DNA from: Thermoproteota archaeon
GTDB lineage: Archaea; Thermoproteota; Thermoprotei_A; EX4484-217-1
NCBI GenBank assembly: GCA_029258915.1
Contig: JAPDJU010000005.1
Coordinates: forward strand, 1 to 64,000
DNA: 64,000 nt
Direction: 5' to 3'
Positions 16,411 to 26,441 of this stretch are shown here, one piece after another. The notes beneath the pieces were generated by a model. It was not told the origin of the DNA. It worked only from the letters and a program-made list of their open reading frames with translations, and searched no databases. Every line of letters begins with the position of its first letter. Position 1 is the first letter of the stretch. The position numbers and the translations under genes were made by a program.

Positions 16411-17622
16411 TCCCTTCTGTTTTATTTTTCTATCTACGATCTTTACAAATTCTTCAATGAACTGTTCTATTCTTTTTTCCTCTATAACGCCTGAAGCTGC
16501 AACAGTATGACCATCAGCAAACCCATTTACTCTTTCTGCAGCTTCAACCATAACCTCCCCTATCCCAGGCATTTCTCCTACCTTAATTTTCTCTCCTAGT
16601 CTTAAGGGAACTCTTCCAGAAACTTTAGCTAAATTATCTTTTAACTCGCCTAAGCCAGGTATTTTGGGATTCATCAGCATGAATCCAAGAATGTATTTAT
16701 CTTGGTCAATGATCCTTCTATATTTTAGTTGGGAAGTAAAGAGTCCAATACTTTTTACGCCAATGTTATAGAATAGTTTACCTAAATTAAACCACTGAAC
16801 ATACTTTGTTTTTCTAAGACCATGAGCATATATTTTGTCAAATGCTTTTTTAAATAATTCGTTTTTCACCTGCTTCATTTCATTATACAATTTTAAGGTA
16901 TTTTCACTAAATCCTTCAACACAGCTTCTTACAGCTTTCTCTGGACCGTTAACATAATAGCCTATACTTGCTATTGTTGAAAGCATTGAAGAAAGTGCTG
17001 CATGCGGTTTCCTTAAGCCATAGAAATCAACATAGTATTTTACTGTTTTCATAGACCTAAATACTCTCACTTTGTCTATTGTTTCGGCATCGTTCAATGG
17101 TATACTATTAAGCGAAGTTAAAGGTCCAGGTATCTCTGCAGACCCTATTACTGCTAGGAAAGAGTAATATCGGAGCTCTGGAGCCGCTGTTTTAAAGAAA
17201 AGGTAGGTCATAGTTGATGCTGACGCATCACGTTCTCCTGTTAAACCGTAAAGTTCAGGATTCACATGTATAATATTATTTTTACGTATTCTCTTAGGAT
17301 CATGATGGTCTATAATGATTACTTTCTCTTTTCCTACTTCTTTAGCGATTTTATCCGCATGCGGTGAACCTAAGTCCACATACACGACAACATCGTTTTC
17401 GCTTAAGTCGCGATGTATTATTTTTATTGCTTCTGGGAACAATTTTTCGAGACATATTCTTCTCTTTACTTTTACCTTTAGTTTTTCAAGGCCTAATATT
17501 GCTAGTGCTGCTGAACATACGCCATCGGCATCATCATGGTATATGAGGATCGTGTTTTCTGCTTTATTTAAGATCTTTATACCTTCATTTATGTTGCTTT
17601 TCATTTCGAAAGGTATTAACAT
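16387..17622 (-). CDS. DHH-family phosphoesterase (RecJ-like)
   Basis: Metal-dependent phosphoesterase or single-strand nuclease of the archaeal RecJ-like group, 411 residues. DHH domain motifs are YHDDADGVCSAA (residues about 28-40), VVYVDLGSPHAD, and IIDHHDPKR near residue 100. A DHHA1 domain ends the protein with GFADGHTVAASGVIE. Archaeal relatives act with the replication CMG complex (GAN) or as exonucleases. Eight bases separate it from polB on the same strand, which fits a replication or repair operon. It overlaps convergent dnaG by 24 bases. Confidence 0.85.
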   Translation of the reverse strand: MLIPFEMKSNINEGIKILNKAENTILIYHDDADGVCSAALAILGLEKLKVKVKRRICLEKLFPEAIKIIHRDLSENDVVVYVDLGSPHADKIAKEVGKEKVIIIDHHDPKRIRKNNIIHVNPELYGLTGERDASASTMTYLFFKTAAPELRYYSFLAVIGSAEIPGPLTSLNSIPLNDAETIDKVRVFRSMKTVKYYVDFYGLRKPHAALSSMLSTIASIGYYVNGPEKAVRSCVEGFSENTLKLYNEMKQVKNELFKKAFDKIYAHGLRKTKYVQWFNLGKLFYNIGVKSIGLFTSQLKYRRIIDQDKYILGFMLMNPKIPGLGELKDNLAKVSGRVPLRLGEKIKVGEMPGIGEVMVEAAERVNGFADGHTVAASGVIEEKRIEQFIEEFVKIVDRKIKQKGLFKYFIK

Positions 17623-17629
17623 TGTTTTT

Positions 17630-20017
17630 CTATCCTCCGAAAAAGTCGAAGAGTGTTTTTTGCGCCTTAACCGTAACAGCCTTTAATTCTTTTTCTGTTA
17701 TTCCAAAATACTCTAAAACTCTAACTGCCGCGGGGATTACTTGTCTGTCTACATAATAGTTAACGTCTATATCGTCTATTTTAGCCATAAAATACGGTAT
17801 TGCTCTATCTGAGAGTCTGCCTGTACCTTTTGTTATAACATAGCCTATTTTGCTTCCTGCAGTAACTTTTCCACCTTTCTCTATAATCTTTCGCGCAGCA
17901 GCTACATGGGGTGCTTCTACTTCGTATTCCTCAAGTCTTTTGCTTATTGTTTTCCATATTATGAGTTTATTTATTGGTATTTTCTTTTCTCTTAAATCAC
18001 TTACTATGCCTCTAACGTAATCTACTGCTTTTTTAGTGCTTCCCTCTTTCAATATTATCTCCATAACTGCTTCCTGGACATCCTTAGCTAACTCGGACCA
18101 GTCTCCCCTTATTGCTTCAAAACCTACGATATCTATTCTACCATCCGGTAAAAGTCCAACATATCTTTTCTTAGCTTCAGTAAAGAAGACTCTCTTATAT
18201 ACTTTGTCGATTTTAATTTCAAACCCTAATTCATCTTTTATCATTTTAATAAGTTTCTTAACTTTTTCTTCATCATATTTAACAAATATGCTATCAGTAT
18301 CTCCATATATTACTTCTAAACCTAGTTCTCTCGCCATTTCCATGGCTCTTCTTATCGTTTGTCTACCCCATGCTGTAATTGCCTCAGCAGCTTGTTTACA
18401 ATACCATCTAGCTCCAACCCATCCTTGATATCCATACATTGCATTAGCTAATATTTTCAATGCTCTTTGTCTTTCATCAAGAATACGGTATTCTACACTA
18501 TCTACAGAGTATTTTTTCATTTCCTCTCTCACTTTCTTTCTTAAACTCAACAACATTTGGAGAACTCTTTTGAAGAATCCTGGAGGTTCTTTCCTAAATC
18601 TATGTCCTATTTCAGGAGCTCTCCACACTTTATCTGGATCAATGTTTTCTGCTGGAGAAACGTATGTATCAGGTGAAATATTGTATTTTATCATAATGTT
18701 TGGATACATTGCTGAAAAATCTAGAACAGCTATGTCTTCGTGGACTCCTTTCTTAGGTTCAAGAACTATTGCTCCCTTATACGGCTCATATGGTCTTTCA
18801 ACCTTGCTTGGTATTAGTTCATTAGCCTTGTATGCTTCTCTCATAAGGAACCATTCTACTCTAAAACCTACTGACGCGGCTCCAACTTGGTCTAGGGGAA
18901 GCCCGGTGATGCTTGATAATTGTATGGCGAATGGCAGAAACTTCTCGCCTAAACCATAGGTTGAAATAACATCGTCAGCTGCGTATTTTAGGAATACTTT
19001 TCTTTTTTCAATATCATCCCAATATTTCGGCATCTCCCACCAATTAATCATAGTTCTTTTGCTCTTAGCCATAACGCCTAGGTAGTCAGCAACATTTTCT
19101 AATGTTTTAACCTTAACTTCAGTAATTTCTTCGGCAAAATCGTAGAGATCAATATTAGCTCTACCCATAACTGAAATATGGCCATAAACGCTTGGATTAG
19201 GTTCACCACTTGATCTGCTTATAGCTATTTTAACACCTACTCTTTTACCTCTGTTAATTAGATAAGGCCAGTCAAATTTGTTATTGTTATACCCCATGAT
19301 TATATCAGGGTCGTATTCTTGAACATATTTTACGAACTTCATTAGAACAGGTTTGTCGTTTCTATCTGTAGCTGAGAATTGTATTAGTTCTCCTTTATCA
19401 TTATATATTGAAATAATAATTACTGGATCTCTTTCAGGGCTTGGTGCACCATGAGGATTATAGCATTCTATATCGAAAGCTATTTTCCTTAATTTAGGTT
19501 CCTTAACAAGTCTTATAGGTTTAATAGGTGCTTTTACTTCGTAAATTTTATCAACTTTAAGATTCGGCATTTTTAAGGGTATTTCTTCAACCACTGCTTC
19601 ATGCCATGCTGACGGTTGTAATTGATAATCAATTAAATATCGCATTGAGAATCTTATGTCTGCCTCTAAAACTTTCTCTACTTCAGACATTTTCTTTATT
19701 TCTTCTCTATACTTTGGTACTTGGTCGGGTATTACAGTTTTGACTTTAAGCACTTTAACAGGTTTTCCAAAGTATTTCTTCTCAACAATTTCAATAGATG
19801 TTATAGGAGATCTTGCTGTAGAAAGTGTTTTAATTTTTAGCATTAACTTATTAACGTCAATGTTTTCCTTGGGTAAAACATAGAGATATGGTCTGAAAGT
19901 TTTATCTAATATTAATATTCTTTCTCCTTTCTCGGAAATGCCCCAGATCATTATGCGAGGTTCTCTGCCCACAACCTGGTAATTTATATCTAAAAACCAA
20001 AATCTAATAGTAACCAT
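17630..20017 (-). CDS. polB: DNA polymerase, family B
   Basis: Replicative or repair DNA polymerase with proofreading. Exonuclease motif Exo I is KIAFDIECYN, Exo II is GYNNNKFDWPYLI, Exo III is KYAADDVISTYGL. Polymerase motifs are A in VLDFSAMYPNIM, B in LKILANAMYGYQGW, and C in YGDTDSIF, all with their acidic residues. The last residues QKTLFDFFGG are a PCNA-binding PIP box. 795 residues is usual for crenarchaeal PolB enzymes, and all catalytic residues are intact. It heads an operon with the DHH gene. Confidence 0.95.
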   Translation of the reverse strand: MVTIRFWFLDINYQVVGREPRIMIWGISEKGERILILDKTFRPYLYVLPKENIDVNKLMLKIKTLSTARSPITSIEIVEKKYFGKPVKVLKVKTVIPDQVPKYREEIKKMSEVEKVLEADIRFSMRYLIDYQLQPSAWHEAVVEEIPLKMPNLKVDKIYEVKAPIKPIRLVKEPKLRKIAFDIECYNPHGAPSPERDPVIIISIYNDKGELIQFSATDRNDKPVLMKFVKYVQEYDPDIIMGYNNNKFDWPYLINRGKRVGVKIAISRSSGEPNPSVYGHISVMGRANIDLYDFAEEITEVKVKTLENVADYLGVMAKSKRTMINWWEMPKYWDDIEKRKVFLKYAADDVISTYGLGEKFLPFAIQLSSITGLPLDQVGAASVGFRVEWFLMREAYKANELIPSKVERPYEPYKGAIVLEPKKGVHEDIAVLDFSAMYPNIMIKYNISPDTYVSPAENIDPDKVWRAPEIGHRFRKEPPGFFKRVLQMLLSLRKKVREEMKKYSVDSVEYRILDERQRALKILANAMYGYQGWVGARWYCKQAAEAITAWGRQTIRRAMEMARELGLEVIYGDTDSIFVKYDEEKVKKLIKMIKDELGFEIKIDKVYKRVFFTEAKKRYVGLLPDGRIDIVGFEAIRGDWSELAKDVQEAVMEIILKEGSTKKAVDYVRGIVSDLREKKIPINKLIIWKTISKRLEEYEVEAPHVAAARKIIEKGGKVTAGSKIGYVITKGTGRLSDRAIPYFMAKIDDIDVNYYVDRQVIPAAVRVLEYFGITEKELKAVTVKAQKTLFDFFGG

Positions 20018-20088
20018 TGTTTGTCGCTCCTACCTCTACATTTTACTCTAAGTCGTTTTTCCTTTAAAAATAAACTACTCATGCTTTG

Positions 20089-20529
20089 TTAGAGCGCTTT
20101 AACCATAACATATGCGTCTTCCCCGTCTAGGTAAAAGTTCTTAATAATATGGGCTATTTTGAAACCATGTTTTTTATATAAATTTATAGCTGCAACATTT
20201 GATACTCTTACTTCGAGTCTAACTTTATGAACTTTTAATTTCTTAAACCTTTCAAGTATCGTATTGAGTAGAAGTGTTCCATAACCCTTTCTTCTTTCTT
20301 TAGGATCTACAGCAAGAGAAACTATATGCCCTAATCCGCCTAACCTTATAAGTCCAATGATATAGCCAACAATATTACCATTCTTCTCCGCGACTAGAAA
20401 TAATTCTGGTGTTAGTTTAAGATACATGTAAAGTAAGCTCTTAGGGTAGGGTTCTTTAAATGATGAAACTTCTATTTCAAATATTCTATTAAGATCTTTC
20501 TCCGTAGCCTGTCTTACTATTTCAGACAT
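20089..20529 (-). CDS. rimI: N-terminal acetyltransferase RimI (GNAT)
   Basis: GNAT-fold enzyme that acetylates protein N termini, 146 residues. The acetyl-CoA loop is LAVDPKERRKGYGTLLL (R/Q-x-x-G-x-G/A form) and the C-terminal VRVSNVAAINLYKKHGFKIAHIIKNFYLDGEDAYVM is the RimI/Ard1 signature. Archaeal homologues act as the main N-terminal acetyltransferase. Encoded upstream of polB on the same strand, with a 71-base gap; divergent from Pelota. Confidence 0.9.
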   Translation of the reverse strand: MSEIVRQATEKDLNRIFEIEVSSFKEPYPKSLLYMYLKLTPELFLVAEKNGNIVGYIIGLIRLGGLGHIVSLAVDPKERRKGYGTLLLNTILERFKKLKVHKVRLEVRVSNVAAINLYKKHGFKIAHIIKNFYLDGEDAYVMVKAL

Positions 20530-20604
20530 TGCTGCAAACGCACCTTTAGAGCCTAGAAACGTTAAAAAGCCCGAAGTTTATTTTTAAGCTGAGGAGTATT
20601 TAAA

Positions 20605-21687
20605 GTGATTATTTTATCTTTAGATGAGAAAAAAGGTATGTTAAAAGTGAAAATAGAAAGCGATGAAGACTTATGGTTACTTGACCTTATTATTTCAGAG
20701 AACGACGTAGTTTATGCTCAAACTACGAGGGAGATTAAATCTAAAACAGGAAGCAAAAGCAAAAGACTCCCCATGTTTTTAGGGGTTAGAGTTAAAAAAA
20801 CAGAGTATCATCCTTTTACTAACAGACTAAGAATAACTGGAATAGTTATTCATGGCCCTGAGGAATTCGGTCTTCATGGACACTACCATACACTATCTAT
20901 AAGCCCGGGCTATGAGGTAACTATAGTTAAAGAAAAAGGTATTTCTAAATCTATGCTTAAAAAGATAAAGATTTCTGAAAAAATGAGGTTTAAAGTTGCT
21001 ATAGCTTCTATAGATTATGAGGATTTCTGTTTAGCAATAGCCCGTGCTCATGGAGTTAAGGTAATAAGCACAAAAGCTATGCAATTGCCGGGTAAAGCCG
21101 ATGCAGCTAGAGAAAAAATACTGGAAGAAAAAGTAAACAGCATAGCTAACGAAATAGTTGAAACATTAATATCTGAAAACATAAAAAACATTGTAGTGAC
21201 AGGACCGGGTTTTCTTAAGGGGAAATTAGCAAAGACAATTAAAGAGGTTTTAAAATCAAAGGGAGTAAGCGTTAATGTTATTGTTGGACACAGCTCTACT
21301 GGTGGGATTAAAGGAGTTTTTGAAACCACAAAATCCGAGACCATAAGAAAGGTTATAAAAACTTTTGAATTAGCTGAAAAAGAAAAGCTTTTCGAAGAAG
21401 TTATGAAAAACTTATCCTTAAATACAGGAAAAGTAGCATTAGGTATAAATGAGGTTATGAAAGCAGCTGAACTAGGTGCCATAGAATATCTGCTAATTTT
21501 AGATAGAACTCTAAAAGACCTAGCAAGCGGTCTTAGTGAGGTTTTAGAGAAAATTCTAAGTAATGTTGAGAAATATAATGGTAAGATAAAAATTTATACA
21601 ATACATCACGAAGCAGGCATACAACTTAAGGCATTAGGCGGTATAGCAGCTCTTTTAAGATATTCTCTCAAATATAAAGAGGAATAA
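20605..21687 (+). CDS. pelA: Pelota, mRNA surveillance and ribosome rescue factor
   Basis: eRF1-like protein that recognises stalled ribosomes and works with ABCE1 (encoded at 43.5 kb) to split them. The N-terminal Sm-like domain contains DLWLLDLIISENDVV and HPFTNRLRITGIVIHGPEEFGLHGHYHTL; the central domain has FCLAIARAHG and VVTGPGF; the C-terminal domain is L7Ae-like (GAIEYLLILDRTL). No GGQ motif, as expected for Pelota. Start GTG 20605. It overlaps the convergent radical SAM gene by 20 bases. Confidence 0.93.
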   Translation: MIILSLDEKKGMLKVKIESDEDLWLLDLIISENDVVYAQTTREIKSKTGSKSKRLPMFLGVRVKKTEYHPFTNRLRITGIVIHGPEEFGLHGHYHTLSISPGYEVTIVKEKGISKSMLKKIKISEKMRFKVAIASIDYEDFCLAIARAHGVKVISTKAMQLPGKADAAREKILEEKVNSIANEIVETLISENIKNIVVTGPGFLKGKLAKTIKEVLKSKGVSVNVIVGHSSTGGIKGVFETTKSETIRKVIKTFELAEKEKLFEEVMKNLSLNTGKVALGINEVMKAAELGAIEYLLILDRTLKDLASGLSEVLEKILSNVEKYNGKIKIYTIHHEAGIQLKALGGIAALLRYSLKYKEE

Positions 21688-22759
21688 TGTTTTTAACAGT
21701 TCTTGTTTTCTCAGGATATTCTTCAATAACAAGTGCTTTAAACGGAATGTTCCTTGACTTTAGCTTATTAGAAATAATTTTTAGTTTTTCAACAGGTAAG
21801 TACACTATTAACTTACCGTTCTCTATGCTGTATTCAGAAGGTATTTCGCGAATTAAGTTAAATACAATGTTTTTCCTTTCAACACTTGTTTCAAGAAGTC
21901 CTCTTAAAACCAAGCCTTCACGAGAAACTTTTTCATAAGCTTTAGCTATATTTAATGCTTTTCTTAAAAATCTTCTTCTTGTCTGAATAATATCTTTGAA
22001 AAGCGCGCTACAATAATGAATATTTATTTGTGTTGTATTATATGTTGCCCAGTTGAGTATTTTTAATGCTTCTTCCTCGCTTCCTTGCACAGCTGCTATC
22101 CTGTCTTCTCTTAATCTCATATTTCTCTCTAGAAGTGCCTTATAGTTGCCTTCGGAGATTTCTAGTTCGTTAAGGTTTACGAATTTAACACCATATTTCT
22201 CAGCTTGCTTAATAAGTTTCTTGTAGAACTCTATGTTCCCAGGTACTACCGGTACTTCTATTCCTACATCCATTCCCGTATTTTGTACAGCATATTTAAC
22301 TTTCTTAAGTAATGAATAGTTTGTTACATGAAATCTTATTTCGTCAAGACCGACATCATATAATTTTAAGATTAGTTCTTTTGATGCCTGCTTCCCTATG
22401 GTATATAAGTGTATGTGGAATTCTTCTCCAAAAGTGTCTTTTAAGTTTTTAATAAGATCTATAACTCTGCTTGGAAAAATTAAAGGTTCGCCTCCAGTTA
22501 TGCTTGCACCTAATGCTTTCATAGCGTATAGTTCTTCAAGAATATCATTAATTTCCTTAACTTTCTTATTATTTACAAAAATTACGTCCTTATTTCTTCT
22601 AGAAACACTAATTGGACAGTAATAGCATTTTTCATAGCAGATTCCAGTTATGAATATAACAGCTTTGGCACCTTCATAACATAATTTACAACCTATAGGT
22701 AGGTCGCCGATAAATTTAGAGCCAGCTTTGCTTTTCACTATTTTTCTACGTTCTCTCAT
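21668..22759 (-). CDS. Radical SAM protein (COG2108-like)
   Basis: Iron-sulfur enzyme that starts radical chemistry from S-adenosylmethionine. The cluster motif is CYEKCYYCP (Cx3Cx2C, residues about 38-45), followed by SITGGEPL, the SAM-binding GGE. An extra pair of cysteines, GCKLCYEG, precedes the motif. The C-terminal 100 residues have no clear domain. It overlaps the upstream nucleotidyltransferase gene by 14 bases, so the two form an operon and may act on the same, perhaps RNA, substrate. The substrate is unknown. Confidence 0.8.
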   Translation of the reverse strand: MRERRKIVKSKAGSKFIGDLPIGCKLCYEGAKAVIFITGICYEKCYYCPISVSRRNKDVIFVNNKKVKEINDILEELYAMKALGASITGGEPLIFPSRVIDLIKNLKDTFGEEFHIHLYTIGKQASKELILKLYDVGLDEIRFHVTNYSLLKKVKYAVQNTGMDVGIEVPVVPGNIEFYKKLIKQAEKYGVKFVNLNELEISEGNYKALLERNMRLREDRIAAVQGSEEEALKILNWATYNTTQINIHYCSALFKDIIQTRRRFLRKALNIAKAYEKVSREGLVLRGLLETSVERKNIVFNLIREIPSEYSIENGKLIVYLPVEKLKIISNKLKSRNIPFKALVIEEYPEKTRTVKNIIPLYI

Positions 22760-23465
22760 ACACTATTCTCCTCACGTACTGGTTAGACTTCATAAGTTTT
22801 TCCAATGCTTCTTCAAATGCTTCATCAGGCTTTAAAGCATGTTTTACGAAAACCCCTGTTCTTCCAAGCTTATCACGTCTTGTAAGAACTCTTACTCTTT
22901 CCTCAACTACGTCAATTGAAACATTAAGTACTGCAGCAACTTCGGCTTCTCTTCCTATCACTGGTACTTCTATATGGCCTTTTTCCGTAGGTTTTATTAA
23001 AATAAGCCTTTTATTAACCCCTGGCACTCTTAAGTCTTTCAATAAATCTTCAAGATAAAGCATTCCTCCAAATCTATAGAATTCTAATTCTTTTCTTGAA
23101 AGCTTAACCAAGGGGAAAGAAACGACTTTTAGTTCTAATTCATCTAATATTATGTAGGCTTTAGGCGCATGTCTCGGTGTTGCTTGTATTATTAATCTTT
23201 TATATGGTCTTAAACCTATGTTTTCTAAAGCTAATTCTACTCTATATGATGGTGTTGGTGTAAGTATGGCTATGTCTATGTCGCTTGTCTTACGGACATC
23301 TCCTCTAGCTATGCTTCCATGGACTATAGGATTTAATCCAAATTTTCTGAGGGCTTCCATTATTTCTTGTGCTTCCTTTCTCTTCTCCTTTAAAAGAAGC
23401 CATCTATTACTATCGTAAGTAACTTCTACTATATCTCCGACTTTGGTAACTTTTTCCTTAACCAT
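22746..23465 (-). CDS. Predicted nucleotidyltransferase (COG2413-like)
   Basis: Residues about 45-75 carry the minimal nucleotidyltransferase signature GSIARGDVRKTSDIDIAIL, with GS and the DxD metal ligands. A third acidic residue is probably in ELELKVVSF. The C-terminal part (GHIEVPVIGREAEVAAVLNVSIDVVEERVRVLTRRDKLGRTG) looks like a DNA- or RNA-binding helix-turn-helix. 239 residues. The downstream radical SAM gene overlaps by 14 bases. The substrate is not known. Confidence 0.8.
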   Translation of the reverse strand: MVKEKVTKVGDIVEVTYDSNRWLLLKEKRKEAQEIMEALRKFGLNPIVHGSIARGDVRKTSDIDIAILTPTPSYRVELALENIGLRPYKRLIIQATPRHAPKAYIILDELELKVVSFPLVKLSRKELEFYRFGGMLYLEDLLKDLRVPGVNKRLILIKPTEKGHIEVPVIGREAEVAAVLNVSIDVVEERVRVLTRRDKLGRTGVFVKHALKPDEAFEEALEKLMKSNQYVRRIVYERT

Positions 23466-23560
23466 TTCATTAATTCCTTTACACTCATACTCTGTATTTC
23501 TTTAGAGAGTAACTGATATTTATAAGAGTGATGTTTACAAGGTTTAGGAGAGAACTAAGT

Positions 23561-24775
23561 ATGAATAACTTTTCGTTACCACTACTGTTCGCTATGTATC
23601 TAATGTTTCTCCTTGTACTTAACATAGTTTATTATAATTATAAAGATAAGTTTAAGGAGGTCGGAGTTGAAGTTGCAGGTATATCGGTTGTCTGGAAGGT
23701 TATTAGGAAAGAAATACTTCCTTCGTCTAAAATTTTTAGGTACTTAAGACGCTATAGCTTTCTACTGGATTTTCTCGTAGTGTTTATTTTTCTAAGTTTT
23801 CTTCTTGCAGTTAAGATATACTTTGAAAATCTAACTGGCATCTTTAAGTCTATAATTGCAGCGAAGAGTCCAGTAAAGGGCGTTGCGGTCCCTATAATCC
23901 CTATAATACCTGGTATAACAGTGTCTCTCTCGATTTTACCAACATTAATCATCGTTATTGGTTTAGCTGTACTTGTACATGAAGGCATGCACGCTGTTGT
24001 AGGTTTGATTGAAGGCGCTAAGATAAAGAGTTTTGGTATAGCTTTAATTCTTATAATTTTAGCACCATTTGTAGAAATAGATGAAAATGATTTCACAAAA
24101 CTAAAACTTCGTAGTAAATTAAGAGTTTTGTCTGCAGGTGTTTCAGGTAACATAGTATTGGCTTTAATTTCGCTTATTTTGCTTGCCTGCTTAGTTCCTT
24201 TGCTTTTTAATGTTCATTTAGGTTTATATGTTGCTAAAGTTGTTGAAAATACTCCAGCTGCTCAAATAAACCTACCAAACAGTTCAGTAATTGTGGCTAT
24301 TAATGGTACAAAATTAGATGAGGGCATGAATATTTTAGATTATCTTTTTAATTCTAGGTTTCTCTTCGATAGGCTTTCTAAGTTTAAAAGTAAAGGGGAG
24401 GTTTTAGTATTAACTCTAATGGATCCTCAGTATCCATATAATACATATAACTTTACAGTCATTAGAGAGAATATTACGCAACCTATTGGTGTCATACTTT
24501 ACCCATATGCTGTTCTAGAACCTAAAAGTTTCATAGCTAGATTGTTAGGATATAAGTTACAATCGTTTCTAATATGGTCTTTTGCCTTAAACTTAGGTTT
24601 AGCTGCTATCAATGCTACACCATTATTCATTACTGATGGTGGAAAAGCATTAGACGAATTTTTAAAATCAAAGTACGGTAAACAGGGGCTTAAACTTTCA
24701 AAAGTTACTCAAACATTTTTCGTAATGGTTGTTTTGATAAACATTCTTACTTCCCTTATGCTTTACATACCATAG
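23561..24775 (+). CDS. Site-2 protease family membrane metalloprotease (M50)
   Basis: Intramembrane zinc protease, 404 residues. The zinc motif HEGMH (HExxH) lies in a membrane helix, VIGLAVLVHEGMHAVVGLI, and the third ligand motif NATPLFITDGG matches NxxPxxxxDG in a later helix. A PDZ-like insert lies between (VAKVVENTPAAQINLPNSSVIVAINGTKL). About six membrane helices. Two earlier in-frame starts exist, but a TATA box at about 23518-23525 and an AGGAG-like site favour ATG 23561. Such proteases release membrane-bound regulators; the substrate is unknown. Confidence 0.87.
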   Translation: MNNFSLPLLFAMYLMFLLVLNIVYYNYKDKFKEVGVEVAGISVVWKVIRKEILPSSKIFRYLRRYSFLLDFLVVFIFLSFLLAVKIYFENLTGIFKSIIAAKSPVKGVAVPIIPIIPGITVSLSILPTLIIVIGLAVLVHEGMHAVVGLIEGAKIKSFGIALILIILAPFVEIDENDFTKLKLRSKLRVLSAGVSGNIVLALISLILLACLVPLLFNVHLGLYVAKVVENTPAAQINLPNSSVIVAINGTKLDEGMNILDYLFNSRFLFDRLSKFKSKGEVLVLTLMDPQYPYNTYNFTVIRENITQPIGVILYPYAVLEPKSFIARLLGYKLQSFLIWSFALNLGLAAINATPLFITDGGKALDEFLKSKYGKQGLKLSKVTQTFFVMVVLINILTSLMLYIP

Positions 24776-24815
24776 CTGTAACAATTAAATACCTCAGTAC
24801 TATACTTAATAGGTC

Positions 24816-25138
24816 GGGGCACGCGGGTAGGGCTGAGGGGCTCGTCCTCCCTCGTAACCCGAAATGGGCGATATGCGGGGGCCAGTAACCCGCTGCTGTA
24901 CAGTGTGTACTCTAAGCCCTACAGTAAGTGGTTATGAAACTCCGCCCCATGGGGTTGGCGGTGGCGGACTGCCCGCTGGAAGGCGGGTTAGTACCGTCTT
25001 TGCCGAGGGAACCCGGCTAGGCCCGGAAGGGAGCAACCTAACCTCGGACGCCAACGTTCATGGGTTCACGGAGTAGAACCCGCTTACTGTAGGCTCCTTA
25101 GAGTATACACTGTTTAGGCGGCGGGGGCCGCGTGCCCC
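24816..25138 (+). ncRNA. Signal recognition particle 7S RNA
   Basis: G+C-rich RNA of about 323 bases whose ends pair (GGGGCACGCGG with CCGCGTGCCCC, helix 1 of archaeal SRP RNA). The 5' domain contains GGGGGCCAGTAACCCG. The helix 8 region carries the SRP54-binding signature GGCCCGGAAGGGAGCAACC. A TATA-like AATTAAAT at 24783-24790 has the right distance. It scaffolds SRP19 and SRP54 for membrane targeting of new proteins. Frames drawn through it are not genes. Confidence 0.95.
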
Positions 25139-25188
25139 ATAATGTTTTTAATACATTTTTAACCTTAGACACTCGAGGTTTGTTTAAT

Positions 25189-26037
25189 ATGTTAGCACTT
25201 TGTTTCATAAACGGAGAACTTAAGATATCTAAGAACATATCCGACGCTAAAAACTATGGGTTATGGATACATACGGGAAGGGACATTAGAAATTTCTGTA
25301 AAATATTATCAATACCTAAAGATATTGTGGATAAAGAGCTTAAGTCCTATAGAAGTGCAATATATAGCTTCCTGTTAGTACCATTCAACGGTTATTTACA
25401 CAAATTGCACATACTGCTTCTCAATGGAAAAATTTATAGTTGGGACTTAGAAATACCTGAAGACTACATTAGGAATATTATGGAATACTGTATAACAAAT
25501 GACTTTAGACAACTAAACTTAGTTTTAGAAACAATAATCTCCTATACGGTTGAGAAACTTTATTCAACGCTTGAAAGCTTAACGTTAGAAATAGATAAGT
25601 TCGAGGAGGTAATTGCTCAGAAACCTGAGCTAAGAAGACTACATAGAATATTAAGTAAAGCCAGAAGGTTAAGAAAGGCTATTTTTCAAATCAACAGTTT
25701 TACCTCAAGAATAGCTTTAGGTAGAAAAGTTAGTGAACAGCTTGTTGATGACGTTAGAAGATTGCTTGATCACGCGGATAGGTTACTTGAAAGAATAACA
25801 ATGCTTACTCAGTTCCATTACATGGTATTAAGCGATAGAGTGAACAATGTAGTTCAAAAACTAACAATAATTTCAGCAATATTCCTACCATTAACGTTAA
25901 TAGCGAGCATTTATGGCATGAACTTTAGGTATATGCCTGAGTTAGGACATCCGTTAGCGTACCCTGCAGTACTTATAGTAATGGCATCTATAGCAGTAGG
26001 ACAATTAATATACTTTAAAAGGAAAAAGTGGATCTAA
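25189..26037 (+). CDS. corA: CorA-like magnesium/divalent cation channel
   Basis: Pentameric membrane channel for Mg2+ or Co2+. The C-terminal membrane hairpin has the defining YGMNF motif (SIYGMNFRYMPELGHPLAY) at the end of the first membrane helix and a second helix VLIVMASIAVGQLIYF. A long helical stalk precedes it. 282 residues is a little short for CorA, since the N-terminal domain is compact. An upstream frame from 25132 overlaps the SRP RNA end; ATG 25189 is preferred. Confidence 0.88.
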   Translation: MLALCFINGELKISKNISDAKNYGLWIHTGRDIRNFCKILSIPKDIVDKELKSYRSAIYSFLLVPFNGYLHKLHILLLNGKIYSWDLEIPEDYIRNIMEYCITNDFRQLNLVLETIISYTVEKLYSTLESLTLEIDKFEEVIAQKPELRRLHRILSKARRLRKAIFQINSFTSRIALGRKVSEQLVDDVRRLLDHADRLLERITMLTQFHYMVLSDRVNNVVQKLTIISAIFLPLTLIASIYGMNFRYMPELGHPLAYPAVLIVMASIAVGQLIYFKRKKWI

Positions 26038-26084
26038 AACCATAAACTCTAAAAGCTACAGAATAAGATATTAGCTAAGTGAAA

Positions 26085-26168
26085 GCCGGGGTCGCCTAGC
26101 CTGGTAGGGCGCCGGCCTGCTAAGCCGGTGGGGGTATCCCCGCGCGGGTTCAAATCCCGCCCCCGGCG
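26085..26168 (+). tRNA. tRNA-Ser (anticodon GCT)
   Basis: Acceptor arms GCCGGGG and CCCCGGC, anticodon stem CCGGC/GCCGG around CTGCTAA (anticodon GCT), a long variable arm GGGGGTATCCCC typical of type II tRNAs, and T arm GGGTTCAAATCCC. 84 bases. The 273 bases between it and the next gene (26442) hold no convincing gene. Confidence 0.95.
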
Positions 26169-26441
26169 CCATTTTACAATATTTATCACCTAATACTTTC
26201 TCTTTATGTGCCATTACATTAATAACTAGAATCTCAGCTGATGCCATAATGATGCATAACAACCATGATTTCTCCTTTCTCCTTGTTAATACTTGCAATA
26301 AATGTAATGTTATAGAAAACAGTTTCTTTCTTCAGCCAGCAGGGAATTCTTCATCAAGACTCAGTTTAGGTGTTGGCTCATCATTTCTACCAACTTCTCT
26401 ATTAAACTATAACTTTTTCATTTCTAATAAATTATTTAAAG

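Noticed and set aside
24864-25076. Plus-strand frame within a G+C-rich stretch
   Set aside because: It lies wholly inside the SRP RNA.
25132-25188. Longer start for corA
   Set aside because: It begins inside the SRP RNA; ATG 25189 fits the family better.
26071-26298. 75-residue minus-strand frame
   Set aside because: It overlaps tRNA-Ser on the other strand; its end (PGAGFEPARGYPHR) is the usual false translation of a tRNA.
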